Shown piece after piece: positions 35,244-44,659 of a DNA stretch of 64,000 nt. The stretch lies in contig NC_011566.1 of assembly GCF_000014885.1 (NCBI RefSeq), forward strand, positions 620,001 to 684,000, written 5' to 3'. Origin of the DNA: Shewanella piezotolerans WP3 (GTDB taxonomy: Bacteria; Pseudomonadota; Gammaproteobacteria; Enterobacterales; Shewanellaceae). Positions within the stretch are counted from its first letter, which is position 1. The number at the start of each line of letters is the position of its first letter. Below the pieces are notes generated by a model, which was not told the origin of the DNA, did no database searches, and worked only from the letters and a program-made list of their open reading frames with translations. Both the position numbers and the translations under genes were made by a program.

Positions 35244-37367
35244 TTACCTCTTTTTGTTGATGGCAGTTTGGTTACCAGCAATCATGGGCCAAGGAGTGGG
35301 TTGCTTCAGTTCTGGGGTTTTACCTTCGAGTTTACTTTCCACTTCTAGATAAACATCGTCGGGGTAGCATTCTCCATCATCGATAATGCTGGCTTGCACT
35401 ATCACACCAATATCATTCCACTTTTCAAGCATCTCGCTGTACTGCCAGAAGCGGCCTGCATTGGCTAAGTTGCCACTGTCTGTTGGGCTGTTTTCGCCAG
35501 GTACTGTACCACTGCCTCTGACCGAATAGCGCTGTGGTGGCAGGCCATGACGGTCTTTTGCTATCTGCGAGTCTTTATAGTCTTGAGCTGTATAAACCGT
35601 CACTGGACGCTGAGCTGGCCATGACCAATAGAGGGTTTGCGAGTCTTGTGTATTGGGGGAGGTTTGGTGAATGGCGCAGGAGTTATAATCTGCATGCCAA
35701 GGCAGCGCCATAAACTTGGTGGCATCTCCTGGCTCCAATCCTAGATGTTCAACATCTTCATGGCGAGGGATCCAGCCAAGGGTCAGTAACGGGGCTTTAT
35801 AGCCAAGAGTTTGGTTACTGACTGCGGCGTAATCGAGTGTTTTGTGGTGAATTCGAAAGGGGCCTGCGCCTTGTTGCCAGTGAGTGACATACATGCTGGG
35901 CTCTCGGATCACCCAAGTCATATCGATACCGGGGCTAAAGCGGCCGCCAAGACAGTTTTGCAGCGTTGCTCGGTCGAGATATTCCCCCGCGCCAAGGGGC
36001 TTGTCGTTGCTAATTTTGTATTGATGATTAGACCAACAGTGTAGAGCGTGGTACTGACTCACCGTTGGGCTGAGAAACGGTTTACCGCCCGCAGGGCTAG
36101 AGTCACCGAGTGACAATGGCATAAGCGGTGCGCCAACATCGATAGATTGTGAGCGCCAGCTTGCTTGGTTTCCTGCATTGGGTTGGCGAATATATGCAAG
36201 GCCAGCCAAGATGGTTTCATCGGGGTTGTCGTCGGCTGTAATACTGTCGACATTCTTGTGAGCATCTATGGCAAAACTCGGCAGGTAGGCGTTCCACAAT
36301 TGTTGGGCGGTAGCTCTGAATATCGGCTTAATATGGTCGTCGAAAGCAGGATGGTAGTCGGGATTAAACCGTCCATCACTGAAAATAGCGGGATCTAAAT
36401 CTAGTTGACGTAGGAACAGATCGTAGGCTTCGTCAAACAGTGAAACGACGTTGAGGGTTTGCGGCGCATAACTTGGGTCGGTAACCACTACCCAACCACC
36501 AAATACGCTCGCGGTTGTGCCATCATCAAACTGCACGGTGGCGTTGACTGGGCCGTCAGAGGTGTCGTCAAACCATTGGTCATTGTTGACGGGGTTATTG
36601 ATCTGCACTTTATCTTTTGCATCTAACTTCCAAGCGTTGCTGCGACCGTAACCACCTGCAACAATCAAGCGTCCTTGGCTGTCGGTTTCCATTTCGCCTA
36701 GGGTATCAATTCGACCTTGTGGACAATCTAGCGCTTCAAAGTGCATATAGGGGAAAGACACTGGATAGTCGGGTAACGGAACGACTTCGCCATCCTTTTC
36801 AATACTGGCTTGATCTGCGGGGCAGAAACTGGCTTTGCTGTCGCAACCTTTTAGCACCCGAGGGCCAGCATCTATAATCAGCTTTTTGAGTCGCTCACCA
36901 TTGTAAGGATCTAGACCCTCCCGCAAGTTTCTCAAGGTCGGCGTGGCACCATTATCGTAGGCGACAGCTCCGTGGTCATCGTCATTGGCAAACCAGCTAC
37001 ATTTTTTATTGGCCAGGTGCACGCTCCATACGATGTCGACCACTTTTTTACCATTGATAACGCTGCCTATCTTAATCTCTTCGCCATGTTCAGCGGGGTA
37101 CTTTTCAACTGCTTCTTCAGGGTAGGCAAAAATACGAAAGCGAGCTGCCTGACGTTTAAAGGCGCCGCAGGCATCACGGAACTCTGAGCTTTTGATGATG
37201 GTGTCTTCGGTACCTGGGCGAATGGGTAAGCCACCAGTTGTGGGATCGCAGGGTTTACCCGGTTGCGGCATTGCGGCAATGGATTCTGGTGCAAGGTAGT
37301 ACTCGCTGCTATTGCCCACACGAGCAATTCCAATAGCGGGATGAATTTTAAAAATAGACTGGCTCAT
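35244..37367 (-). CDS. LodA/GoxA-type CTQ-dependent amino-acid oxidase-like protein
   Basis: 707 residues (LodA about 726). The start SIFKIHPAIGIARVGNS with a following LAPE is the family's N-terminal signature. Family members oxidise the alpha- or epsilon-amine of an amino acid, releasing ammonia and H2O2. The cofactor is a crosslinked Cys-Trp quinone; candidates are Cys472 in LQNCLGGRFSPGID and Trp557 in LPWHADYNSC, to be checked by alignment. The ATG at 37365-37367 overlaps the upstream stop (ATGA) and has GGAG 8 bases before it, so longer starts are rejected. No signal peptide. The substrate cannot be told. Confidence 0.88.
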   Translation of the reverse strand: MSQSIFKIHPAIGIARVGNSSEYYLAPESIAAMPQPGKPCDPTTGGLPIRPGTEDTIIKSSEFRDACGAFKRQAARFRIFAYPEEAVEKYPAEHGEEIKIGSVINGKKVVDIVWSVHLANKKCSWFANDDDHGAVAYDNGATPTLRNLREGLDPYNGERLKKLIIDAGPRVLKGCDSKASFCPADQASIEKDGEVVPLPDYPVSFPYMHFEALDCPQGRIDTLGEMETDSQGRLIVAGGYGRSNAWKLDAKDKVQINNPVNNDQWFDDTSDGPVNATVQFDDGTTASVFGGWVVVTDPSYAPQTLNVVSLFDEAYDLFLRQLDLDPAIFSDGRFNPDYHPAFDDHIKPIFRATAQQLWNAYLPSFAIDAHKNVDSITADDNPDETILAGLAYIRQPNAGNQASWRSQSIDVGAPLMPLSLGDSSPAGGKPFLSPTVSQYHALHCWSNHQYKISNDKPLGAGEYLDRATLQNCLGGRFSPGIDMTWVIREPSMYVTHWQQGAGPFRIHHKTLDYAAVSNQTLGYKAPLLTLGWIPRHEDVEHLGLEPGDATKFMALPWHADYNSCAIHQTSPNTQDSQTLYWSWPAQRPVTVYTAQDYKDSQIAKDRHGLPPQRYSVRGSGTVPGENSPTDSGNLANAGRFWQYSEMLEKWNDIGVIVQASIIDDGECYPDDVYLEVESKLEGKTPELKQPTPWPMIAGNQTAINKKR

Positions 37368-38518
37368 GATGATTGCTCCGTTTGGCTTTGTGAAGTAGAG
37401 AATACAGGGACGACTCCGTTTTCCCAGCAAGCGGCTATTGCGGCGCCGACTTTGTACATGGTGGTGCCGAACTCGGCGCCAGCATCATGCTGCACCTGCT
37501 CGACACTGATGCCATTCTTTTCGGCCAACTGTTGTTGATAGATAGGGTTAAATACGATATTCATTAGCTGCAGGAAATGACCAAAATGGCTAATGAGGAT
37601 CTGTTGGTTTTGAAGCCCACGAGGGCTGCCAAAGTTTAACGGAAAGGTCTCTGGCAGTGTTTGCTTGCGCAGATAGGTAAATTTTTGGAAGTGATCCCAG
37701 TAGGGCTGAATATCATCAACATGGTTTTGATATTCAGACGGAAGCTGCTCTTGTTGGTAATCTTCAAATCGTTGCTCAATCGGCACTTCTCGATTAATGC
37801 TCTCTTCGGGCCATGCGGCGCCTTCGCCTTGATCGACGATTAAATCGATTAGCCCATTAACTTGATTGAGTCCTTCACAACAATCTTTACTGACTGTTAG
37901 CGAACTGACCTCAGGGTAGGTGGATTGGAAATGAGCCACTTGGTTATTATTGGCGATGATGCATTCGCTAAGTACCGCCGCGCCTTCGCGGATTGCATTG
38001 TAGATCTCACCAATTGAGCTGTACTCATCATTGCTAGGATTTAACGTTGCAGGGCTTAGTTCGCCAGGGCATTCGATAATACACATGGTGTTGATACGCT
38101 CGACGTCCATCGGCCCTATTTGAGTGCTATAAGGGCTGAAGACTTTCGTAGGTTGATTAGGATTTTCAGTAAAATCTAAATGGGGTACCTCTTTGCCGTA
38201 GTGAGGAGCGGTAATGTGCAGATCAACACCGTAGGCATTCGCTATATTGGCCGCACATTGCATATGCAGCATCTCTTGGTTGACCACTGAGCGCACTAGC
38301 CGTCTAGCCTCAGAGGCTTGGTCGATGACGGAGTACATTGCCGACATATAATAGGGAATGGTATAGAGCTCAACGTCGACGGCCCACTGTAGGTGCTCTC
38401 GCAGAGCCTCAATGGTCCACTGGTTTCTATTAACCACCCTCTTTGGGTGTACGATATCGTGGCTGGTTAGCAGTTCTTGCTGCGTTCTCATCCCGAGAAA
38501 TTTTTTAATACTCATCAT
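37364..38518 (-). CDS. Ferritin-like VioB-type domain protein
   Basis: 384 residues. WAVDVELYTIPYYMSAMY and VVNQEMLHMQCAANIANAYG supply the Glu and ExxH metal ligands of the ferritin-like domain found in the iminophenyl-pyruvate dimer synthases (VioB, StaD, RebD). A complete VioB is about 1000 residues; this is a stand-alone domain with a 200-residue extension. AAGGA lies 5 bases before the ATG. It overlaps the LodA-like start by 4 bases, so it is made with the oxidase. It could use the imine or H2O2 made by the oxidase, by analogy with VioA/VioB; this is inference. Confidence 0.82.
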   Translation of the reverse strand: MMSIKKFLGMRTQQELLTSHDIVHPKRVVNRNQWTIEALREHLQWAVDVELYTIPYYMSAMYSVIDQASEARRLVRSVVNQEMLHMQCAANIANAYGVDLHITAPHYGKEVPHLDFTENPNQPTKVFSPYSTQIGPMDVERINTMCIIECPGELSPATLNPSNDEYSSIGEIYNAIREGAAVLSECIIANNNQVAHFQSTYPEVSSLTVSKDCCEGLNQVNGLIDLIVDQGEGAAWPEESINREVPIEQRFEDYQQEQLPSEYQNHVDDIQPYWDHFQKFTYLRKQTLPETFPLNFGSPRGLQNQQILISHFGHFLQLMNIVFNPIYQQQLAEKNGISVEQVQHDAGAEFGTTMYKVGAAIAACWENGVVPVFSTSQSQTEQSS

Positions 38519-38574
38519 GTATTTCCTTTTTGGTGCGCTGCATATTTAGGTGGGTTTACGCCATTGCTACTGAA

Positions 38575-38778
38575 TTATTGAGTGTTTGCTCGCGGTATTT
38601 TTTGCTCCACAGCAATATCTATTTGGGCAATTGTTAAGCTGAGAACGGGGGACACTTCTGCCGCTGTTGCAGCATAAGCACTGGCCATAGCCGTTGCTGC
38701 TGAAATAAAGAGCACTAGTTGCTTTTTCAGGTAGCGCTTTGAGTTTGATGACTGTGGTTGCGTTTGCTTAATGTGCAT
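38575..38778 (-). CDS. Small exported peptide heading the LodA-like operon
   Basis: 67 residues. AAGGAG 8 bases before the ATG strongly supports translation. A basic N-terminus (NSKRYLKKQ) and hydrophobic core LVLFISAATAMASAYAATAA form a Sec signal with cleavage near ATAA; about 26 mature residues (EVSPVLSLTIAQIDIAVEQKIP...) remain. No Cys. It is 56 bases upstream of the ferritin-like gene on the same strand. Unknown; it could be a substrate, a regulator or a mere leader. Confidence 0.65.
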   Translation of the reverse strand: MHIKQTQPQSSNSKRYLKKQLVLFISAATAMASAYAATAAEVSPVLSLTIAQIDIAVEQKIPRANTQ

Positions 38779-38795
38779 GACTGTGACTCCTTGTC

Positions 38796-38822
38796 GCCAA
38801 TTAACATCCGTTGTTAATTGGC
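38796..38822. promoter_or_regulatory. Inverted repeat before the LodA-operon leader peptide
   Basis: Ten-base perfect arms GCCAATTAAC / GTTAATTGGC with a 7-base spacer, ending only 3 bases from the AAGGAG ribosome site. It could be an operator or an RNA hairpin controlling the operon. Confidence 0.5.
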
Positions 38823-39027
38823 ATTCTTGTACTCAATTACACTCGGAACAGAGATTAGGTTAGATCGCAACGGGTAACCTTTCGGTAATCTTCTTTTTAG
38901 TTAAGTGCTTACTAATGGTGAGTTTTTATTTTTGAATTTCGCATTCCCGCTAAGGAGAAAGGCGGAATCGCAAAGTGGTTTTAGCCATCTTCGATTGAGG
39001 GAATGGTTTCAATAGGGAGTTAAAATC

Positions 39028-39057
39028 GATAAGAGTATTTTTCTGAATACTCTTATC
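39028..39057 (-). terminator. Terminator of the MFS gene
   Basis: A 12-bp perfect stem (GATAAGAGTATT / AATACTCTTATC) with a 6-base loop, then GATTTTAA on the minus strand. It lies 20 bases after the MFS stop and isolates it from the LodA operon. Confidence 0.75.
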
Positions 39058-39077
39058 AGTGTTGGCGTATTCGCTAC

Positions 39078-40247
39078 TTAACCTATGGCGGGCGTTTGGC
39101 CGCTATGGGTTTTGTGCAAACTCTTTAGCAGCATATAAATAGAAGTTGTAGTCAGTACAAAGCCCAAATACAAAATCAGTGAATGGGCTGAGCGGTTACT
39201 GTGCTCAGCAATGACAGGCCCAAAGACGGAGCCTATGCTATAACTGAGCAACATTAACTCTGTGGCCGCGACAATCTTTTCTACTCCTATCGTTTCGCAA
39301 GCTAGCGTGATTGCTATGGGGTATAAGGCAAAGCAACTGGCGCCTAGAATAAAATAGCTCATGCTGATTATCAGCAATGATTTGCCGTCTAATACTCCCA
39401 CAATACCTATGGTTCCAAGTAAGCAAAACAGCGCCATCAGTAAGCTTTTACTGACTCTTACTGATAAAAAACTCACCAATGGCTGAATGAGCATGCCGCC
39501 GATAATGATCACCGCCATTAAAAATGCTGTTTTCTCGGTACTGGCAAGCTGGGTATTAATGTAGCTAGGCATCAAACCATATATAGGCCCGAGTAACATG
39601 CCAGACACCAAACAACCAATGATGGCCGGAGTGCTTATTTTGCGTGCTTCTTTCAGTCCTATTTTTTGATGCTGCAACTGTAAAGGTTGTCCCTTTTTAA
39701 CCAGTAGTGGCGGCAATATGGCAATGAGTAAAAGCCCTATGACACAAAAAAATGGGGTTAAGCCGCTAATGCCGATAGGACCAATAGCAAGCTGACCCAA
39801 GGCGCTGCCGCCATAAAGAGACATCATATATAAACCTAATCGCTTGGCCCTTTGTTTAGCACTGTCGGCCATGAGTAACCAAGACTCCACCACGACAAAT
39901 ACTCCCGCAACGGCAATGCCTGCAATGAATCGTGCCGCTAACCATACCCACGCAACGGGATGCATGAGCATCAATAATATGGTTGCTATCAAAAGAGATA
40001 GGAACAGGACAAGTGCCAAGCGATGGCCGCTTTTAGTGATAATGGACTGTACACCCAAAGTACCCACTAGTATGCCTAAGTAGAAGATACTGGCTAGCCA
40101 AGCTGTAAGCGAATTGTCCATATTAAATGATGTTAAGGACAAGGGAATAAGGCTCATGAGGAAGCCGGAAGCTATTGCGAAAAAAGCTAACCCTGCCACA
40201 GGTGTGAAGGTGCTATTTTTTACGGTAAAAAAGGCAGATTTATCCAC
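39078..40247 (-). CDS. MFS transporter (YcaD-like)
   Basis: 389 residues with about 12 membrane spans; AARFIAGIAVAGVFVVVESWLL resembles the YcaD/DHA-type segment. Inner-membrane exporter of unknown substrate. Though on the same strand as the LodA operon, the terminator between them argues against one transcript. Confidence 0.9.
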   Translation of the reverse strand: MDKSAFFTVKNSTFTPVAGLAFFAIASGFLMSLIPLSLTSFNMDNSLTAWLASIFYLGILVGTLGVQSIITKSGHRLALVLFLSLLIATILLMLMHPVAWVWLAARFIAGIAVAGVFVVVESWLLMADSAKQRAKRLGLYMMSLYGGSALGQLAIGPIGISGLTPFFCVIGLLLIAILPPLLVKKGQPLQLQHQKIGLKEARKISTPAIIGCLVSGMLLGPIYGLMPSYINTQLASTEKTAFLMAVIIIGGMLIQPLVSFLSVRVSKSLLMALFCLLGTIGIVGVLDGKSLLIISMSYFILGASCFALYPIAITLACETIGVEKIVAATELMLLSYSIGSVFGPVIAEHSNRSAHSLILYLGFVLTTTSIYMLLKSLHKTHSGQTPAIG

Positions 40248-40287
40248 CTTGTACTCCTGAATGTATATGCTTTTGCATGTTTGGTGC

Positions 40288-40581
40288 TAGGGGCTGTTGA
40301 ACTTTCGAGCTTAGTTTTTGTTCGGTTCTTTACCGTAAGGAATAATGCTTCTAGTACAAGGCTTGAGCGATAAAGCTTAGCTGGCTAAGTGAAAAGCTCA
40401 TAACACATTCTAGTCATAAAAGAATAGAAGCATTGAATCGAACCCAAAGGGCCGCGTTTCTTGGCTATTTTTACTGTGTTGTAAACTATTTGTGGAGAAT
40501 AACTAAACGGCATAGCCTCCGCCTTGTCAAAATAGCCAATAAACTGCGGCAAAAACAACCGTGAAAGATCAACAGCCCCTA
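40288..40581. mobile_element. MITE-like element, family 2, copy 4 (294 bp, best preserved)
   Basis: Left end TAGGGGCTGTTGAACTTTC and inverse right end, flanked by TA. It is almost identical to the copy at 23967-24259 through the interior (GCTTCTAGTACAAGGCTTG; CATTCTAGTCATAAAAGAA). This indicates recent movement. Confidence 0.85.
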
Positions 40582-40847
40582 AATAATGGGAAGCGGATTT
40601 TAGGCCTTTTTTTAATAAAGTAAAGATTATTTTTTGAACATTGTTGTTTTGTCGTTGCCAAAGCTTGTCTTTGTTGGTTAGTTTGTTGTTTTAGATGGGT
40701 TTTATCGCTTTTGATTTTATTGTTTTTTGGTTGGGTGGGGAGTTTTTTAAGGCTTTTTAAAGATTATTTTTTGTGGAAGGTATTGCGCAGTGAAATATAT
40801 TTTATTGTTATGTTTTACCTAGTTTGAGTGCTACATCTTGTGAAGTT

Positions 40848-40881
40848 GCAATAAATGGCAGGTTTTGTTGCCATTTATTGC
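40848..40881. terminator. Stem-loop after the methyltransferase gene
   Basis: A 13-bp perfect stem (GCAATAAATGGCA / TGCCATTTATTGC) with an 8-base loop, 25 bases after the stop. No clear T run. The rest of 40582-40905 is AT-rich and holds nothing I recognise. Confidence 0.5.
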
Positions 40882-40905
40882 TGCTCTAGACGCTGAGGTA
40901 GGTGG

Positions 40906-41958
40906 CTAGCTTAAGGTCAGTGCCACGATTTTTAGTGGGTGGTTGCCATCAAACGAAGGGAAGTCTTCATGACAATCAAGCCATGTATGCTTGGTGACTT
41001 GGCGACCTTGTTTTTCGACGCAGCGGACTAAACTGTCAAACCAAGCTTGGCGATCCACTTTAGCGACATTGTTACAGCACACTATGGTGCCTTTTGCTTT
41101 GGTGGTGAGCAGTGCTGGTTTAAACAAACTTTGGTAATCATTAATCAGATCGACGATACCAAATGGGCTTTTGGCGTATCTTGGTGGATCTAAAAAGACC
41201 AAATCAAATTGTGTTGCTGCGAGTTTTGGATAGGCTGGGAGCTTTTGATTTCTGCGCCCTCCCACTTTTAGTCCTGCCAGTTGCCTAAGTGCTGGGAAGG
41301 CATCGCTTTGCACAAATTCACATACTCCCTCAACATGGTTGAGCTGGGCATTTTTCTTACCTGCAGCCAGTGCAAATGAGGAGAAGTCGATGTTTACCAC
41401 TCGAGATGCACCGCCAACCGCTGCGGCGGTGCCAATACCACAGGTATAAGAGAACAGGTTCAGTACCGATCGGTTTTGGCTGTGCGCTTTTACATATTCG
41501 CGGCCAACTCGCATATCTAAAAACAGCAGTGGATCTTGCCCTTCATGCCGCAGTTTACTACTAAACAAAATGCCATTTTCGTGCATTGTTTGTGAGCTAG
41601 TTGCAAAGGCTTCAGTCTCGTCGCTCAAGCGGTTAAGCACGCGAGAGTTTTTGTTAGAGCGATCGTTATAAATAATCGGCAGTTGTGCTTGTTGAATGAG
41701 TAGTTCAGAGACTTGAGCTAGCTCGTCCTCGGTCAATGATTGATGAAAGCTTTGGATCAACCAAGCTTCGCCATAACGATCGATGTTGAGGCCGTTAACA
41801 CCTTCGACTGTGCCATGAAAAATGCGGTAGCAATCAGTGTCATTTTGCTGTGCAGCAGCGAAAAATTTAGTTCGATTGCTAATTGCTGCAGTCAATGCTT
41901 GTGATACTGACAAAGAGATGGGGTTCGATTGGCTTGTCGACATAAATACTGGGCTCAT
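40906..41958 (-). CDS. Class I SAM-dependent methyltransferase (RlmI/COG1092 type)
   Basis: 350 residues. The SAM motif VLNLFSYTCGIGTAAAVGGA and the catalytic FDLVFLDPPRYAKS are typical of rRNA methyltransferases such as RlmI and RlmK; a V-E-G-V-N-G-L-N-I-D-R-Y N-terminal segment precedes them. The N-terminal PUA domain of RlmI is absent or reduced, so the exact target is uncertain. A start at MSTSQSNP (41943) is an alternative; neither has a clear ribosome site. Confidence 0.82.
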   Translation of the reverse strand: MSPVFMSTSQSNPISLSVSQALTAAISNRTKFFAAAQQNDTDCYRIFHGTVEGVNGLNIDRYGEAWLIQSFHQSLTEDELAQVSELLIQQAQLPIIYNDRSNKNSRVLNRLSDETEAFATSSQTMHENGILFSSKLRHEGQDPLLFLDMRVGREYVKAHSQNRSVLNLFSYTCGIGTAAAVGGASRVVNIDFSSFALAAGKKNAQLNHVEGVCEFVQSDAFPALRQLAGLKVGGRRNQKLPAYPKLAATQFDLVFLDPPRYAKSPFGIVDLINDYQSLFKPALLTTKAKGTIVCCNNVAKVDRQAWFDSLVRCVEKQGRQVTKHTWLDCHEDFPSFDGNHPLKIVALTLS

Positions 41959-42125
41959 TTGAAATATAGGCAGATGGGACGAGTTAATAGTAGCAAAATT
42001 AATGTAATAAATATCGCTGAAGCTTGTGTATTACAGGTTTTGCAACGCCTTAGTGCTTTTGCCAAAGTATATTGGATGTTTTTGCTGCTAGAGTATGAGT
42101 GGGGATAACCCTAAAAGGAGTCTTT

Positions 42126-42701
42126 GTGAAGATAGTATTAGTACATGGCATTTTTAATACTGGGCATGTGATGCGTTGGATGCAGCATCAACTTACCAAA
42201 GCGGGTCATGAATGTTTTTCTCCCACCATTGGACCATTTGATGGGCGCTTAGGAATTGAGTATGCGGCCGAAAACTTAAAGCAGCAGATAGACAAGCAGT
42301 TTGGTGCAAGCGAGGAGTTGGTGCTCATTGGTTTTAGCATGGGCGGCATTGTCGGTCGCTACTACTTACAATTATTGGGTGGAGCGAGCAGAGTGAGTCA
42401 GTTCTTTAGCCTGTCAACACCCCATGCTGGCAGTATTTGGGCTTACTTGCCATATCCGTCTAAAGGGGTAAGGCAGCTGCGGCCTAAAAGTAAATTGTTA
42501 AGTAAACTCAATGCCACTGTAAGCAGCCTTGAAGGTGTTGTGCTGTATTCCTATCGCACCCCGATAGATCTCACTATTGTGCCCAGCGTTAGTTCCGTTT
42601 GGGCGGTGGCAGAGAATAAGTCATTTTGGGTTGTGCTGCACCTTAGCGTGATTTTTAGTCGTAAAATCGTTAATGAAATTAATGGCAATTTGCCAAGTTG
42701 A
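42126..42701 (+). CDS. Alpha/beta hydrolase (lipase/esterase-like)
   Basis: 191 residues from a GTG at 42126, preferred because AAAGGAG (42114-42120) lies 5 bases upstream and the sequence then begins KIVLVHGIFNTGHVM, the oxyanion-hole strand. The nucleophile elbow is GFSMGG (Ser71); HAGSIWAYLP and a short lid-like segment follow. Cytosolic; substrate unknown. Convergent with the GAF gene. Confidence 0.85.
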   Translation: MKIVLVHGIFNTGHVMRWMQHQLTKAGHECFSPTIGPFDGRLGIEYAAENLKQQIDKQFGASEELVLIGFSMGGIVGRYYLQLLGGASRVSQFFSLSTPHAGSIWAYLPYPSKGVRQLRPKSKLLSKLNATVSSLEGVVLYSYRTPIDLTIVPSVSSVWAVAENKSFWVVLHLSVIFSRKIVNEINGNLPS

Positions 42702-42711
42702 CATTGCTTGC

Positions 42712-43284
42712 TTAAACAGAGCGTCGATGTGTTATCGGTCTCACCGTTTCTGAATTGTGGTTACCACTTTGCAAATTTTCACTTAAATGGTCACTTTTTT
42801 CAGCTAACAGTGCTTGTTGATAGGCATGGTTAAGATCGGCTTCGATATTCAACTTAAAGCGAGTGAGCAGTTGTTTCGTCGGATTATCAAACTGAGTGGG
42901 TTGCGAGTCTAACATACAGATGGTGCCAAATATGTCGCCGTTGGGCCAACAGATAGGTAAGCCTAAGTAAGCAATCAAACCGAGCTTAAGATCCGGATTT
43001 GTATCCCAATTTGGATCTTGAGTTGCATCGTTAACAATTAGCTCTTTCTTACCTGTTATTACCGCTTCGCAATACAAGCCAATACCTAAGCGTTCTCGAT
43101 CTTTAGCTTTATAGGGGTTGTTGGGGGTGTTGCTGGCAATAAATACTTCTATCTCTCTGGGGTAGGTTCGCATGACTAACGTGGCGGGGATGCGAGATAT
43201 TTCAGAGACCAAATTGACCATCTCTTGCCAGCTTTCACAGATGTCATGGTGAATGTCGATCTCTGCTGTGTTGAGTGCAATCAT
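42712..43284 (-). CDS. GAF domain protein
   Basis: 190 residues, a single GAF domain (RLGIGLYCEAVITGKKELIVNDATQDPNW; IAYLGLPICWPNGDIFGTICMLD). No output domain. A small-molecule or redox sensor in the cytosol; partner unknown. Confidence 0.85.
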   Translation of the reverse strand: MIALNTAEIDIHHDICESWQEMVNLVSEISRIPATLVMRTYPREIEVFIASNTPNNPYKAKDRERLGIGLYCEAVITGKKELIVNDATQDPNWDTNPDLKLGLIAYLGLPICWPNGDIFGTICMLDSQPTQFDNPTKQLLTRFKLNIEADLNHAYQQALLAEKSDHLSENLQSGNHNSETVRPITHRRSV

Positions 43285-43412
43285 ATTTATATTCCTTTTT
43301 TAGTCTCTGATTCAGACCACAGGCGCGATTCCGTGCAACCTTGATATTAGTTAAGTTGGTTTCTGACCAAAATCAACTTAGATCTAAAGAAATCTGTAAT
43401 AAAAAATAATGA

Positions 43413-44363
43413 CTATTTGCTATTACGGATGAGATTTAGGAAAAGTGGGCTGGCAATCAGCACCTGGCGTTGCAGATTGAAAGAAACATAGCTGCGACGC
43501 TTGCCTTGGTATTTAGCACCGTCTAAACGTTCTGTTAATACTTCTCCAGTATGGACTACCACGCCCCCGAGAAAATCCATTAGCTTAGTTCCTATGTCTG
43601 AACGCGCTTTATAACCAAAAGAGGTGTTCTGTGGATCTTCAACCAAGGTAAATAGTAGCTGTGCGACGAAGTCCTCTGATACATGGGCTCCCCCTAGATA
43701 AGTGCTTAGCATGTATAAGCAACCAGGTTGGTCACTCGCTATGAGGTGGGCAGGTGTTAACTCATTGTCTTTGAGCTTACCGAAAAGCAGTTGATCAAAA
43801 GTTTCTTGGCTGACTTTGACCATAAAAATGTGGCCAGCGAGCAAACCATTAACCAGATAAAAAGAGACTTCAGTTGAGTCTACATCAGCTAATGATTTTA
43901 TGAAGTTTTGACTCCATTGCTCTCGTCCATGACTGAGGTTGGTGTGATAGTTGGCTATCCAACCATACATTTGTGCTGCTTCATCGGCGCGCTTACACAG
44001 CTTGTCGAAACTAATATTTTCGGGGGAAATATAGGGGTGAGCTCCCATTACGTGGTTGTACTTGAACTGTTGATCTAACATTTTGTTGAATGCATCGAGC
44101 GAGGGTAACTGTTTAAGCTCAAAGGCTGGATCACATAATAGTGTGTGGGGTTTGTCGCCAAAATACTCCATAAGCGCTACCTGCCTTCGCAGATTAGGAC
44201 TGACCTTTGCTCGCTCCCATCGGCTGATTGTTAAGGAGTCGAGATCCGCAAACAATTCATGATAATCAATCAGAGCATAAGCTAGCGCCTCTTGTGACAA
44301 GGACTTTTGGGCTCGTCGCTGAGTGATGTAATCTGCAATGCCTGCAAACTTGTCTGATTTCAT
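43413..44363 (-). CDS. XRE-type helix-turn-helix regulator with a long C-terminal sensor domain
   Basis: 316 residues. The N-terminal HTH (ITQRRAQKSLSQEALAYAL...LTISRWERAKVSPNL) is clear. The remaining ~220 residues, including LIASDQPGCLYMLSTYLGG, have no domain I can name with confidence, though the segment recalls acetyltransferase-like sensors of other Shewanella regulators. Target unknown. Confidence 0.82.
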   Translation of the reverse strand: MKSDKFAGIADYITQRRAQKSLSQEALAYALIDYHELFADLDSLTISRWERAKVSPNLRRQVALMEYFGDKPHTLLCDPAFELKQLPSLDAFNKMLDQQFKYNHVMGAHPYISPENISFDKLCKRADEAAQMYGWIANYHTNLSHGREQWSQNFIKSLADVDSTEVSFYLVNGLLAGHIFMVKVSQETFDQLLFGKLKDNELTPAHLIASDQPGCLYMLSTYLGGAHVSEDFVAQLLFTLVEDPQNTSFGYKARSDIGTKLMDFLGGVVVHTGEVLTERLDGAKYQGKRRSYVSFNLQRQVLIASPLFLNLIRNSK

Positions 44364-44659
44364 GCTGACTCCCTCTGTTTGTCTCGATAAATAGCAATGC
44401 GGAACAATCTGATCTCAACTAGGCATTGGGATATTTTTTTTTCATCGCCATGCCCTAATAGCACTTTTAGATTACAGGTTTAATAGTCATCAATGCGTTA
44501 CCACTTCCCCTAAGTTAGCAGCATTTACAGGGGGACACATATTCTTATGAGGATAAATTTATGTCTAGCAACACTATTTTTTCAAATACACAATCTACAC
44601 ATTTAGTGTCTTCAACGACAGCGGCTGACAAAACCTTTATCAACGGAGCGTCTAACACT

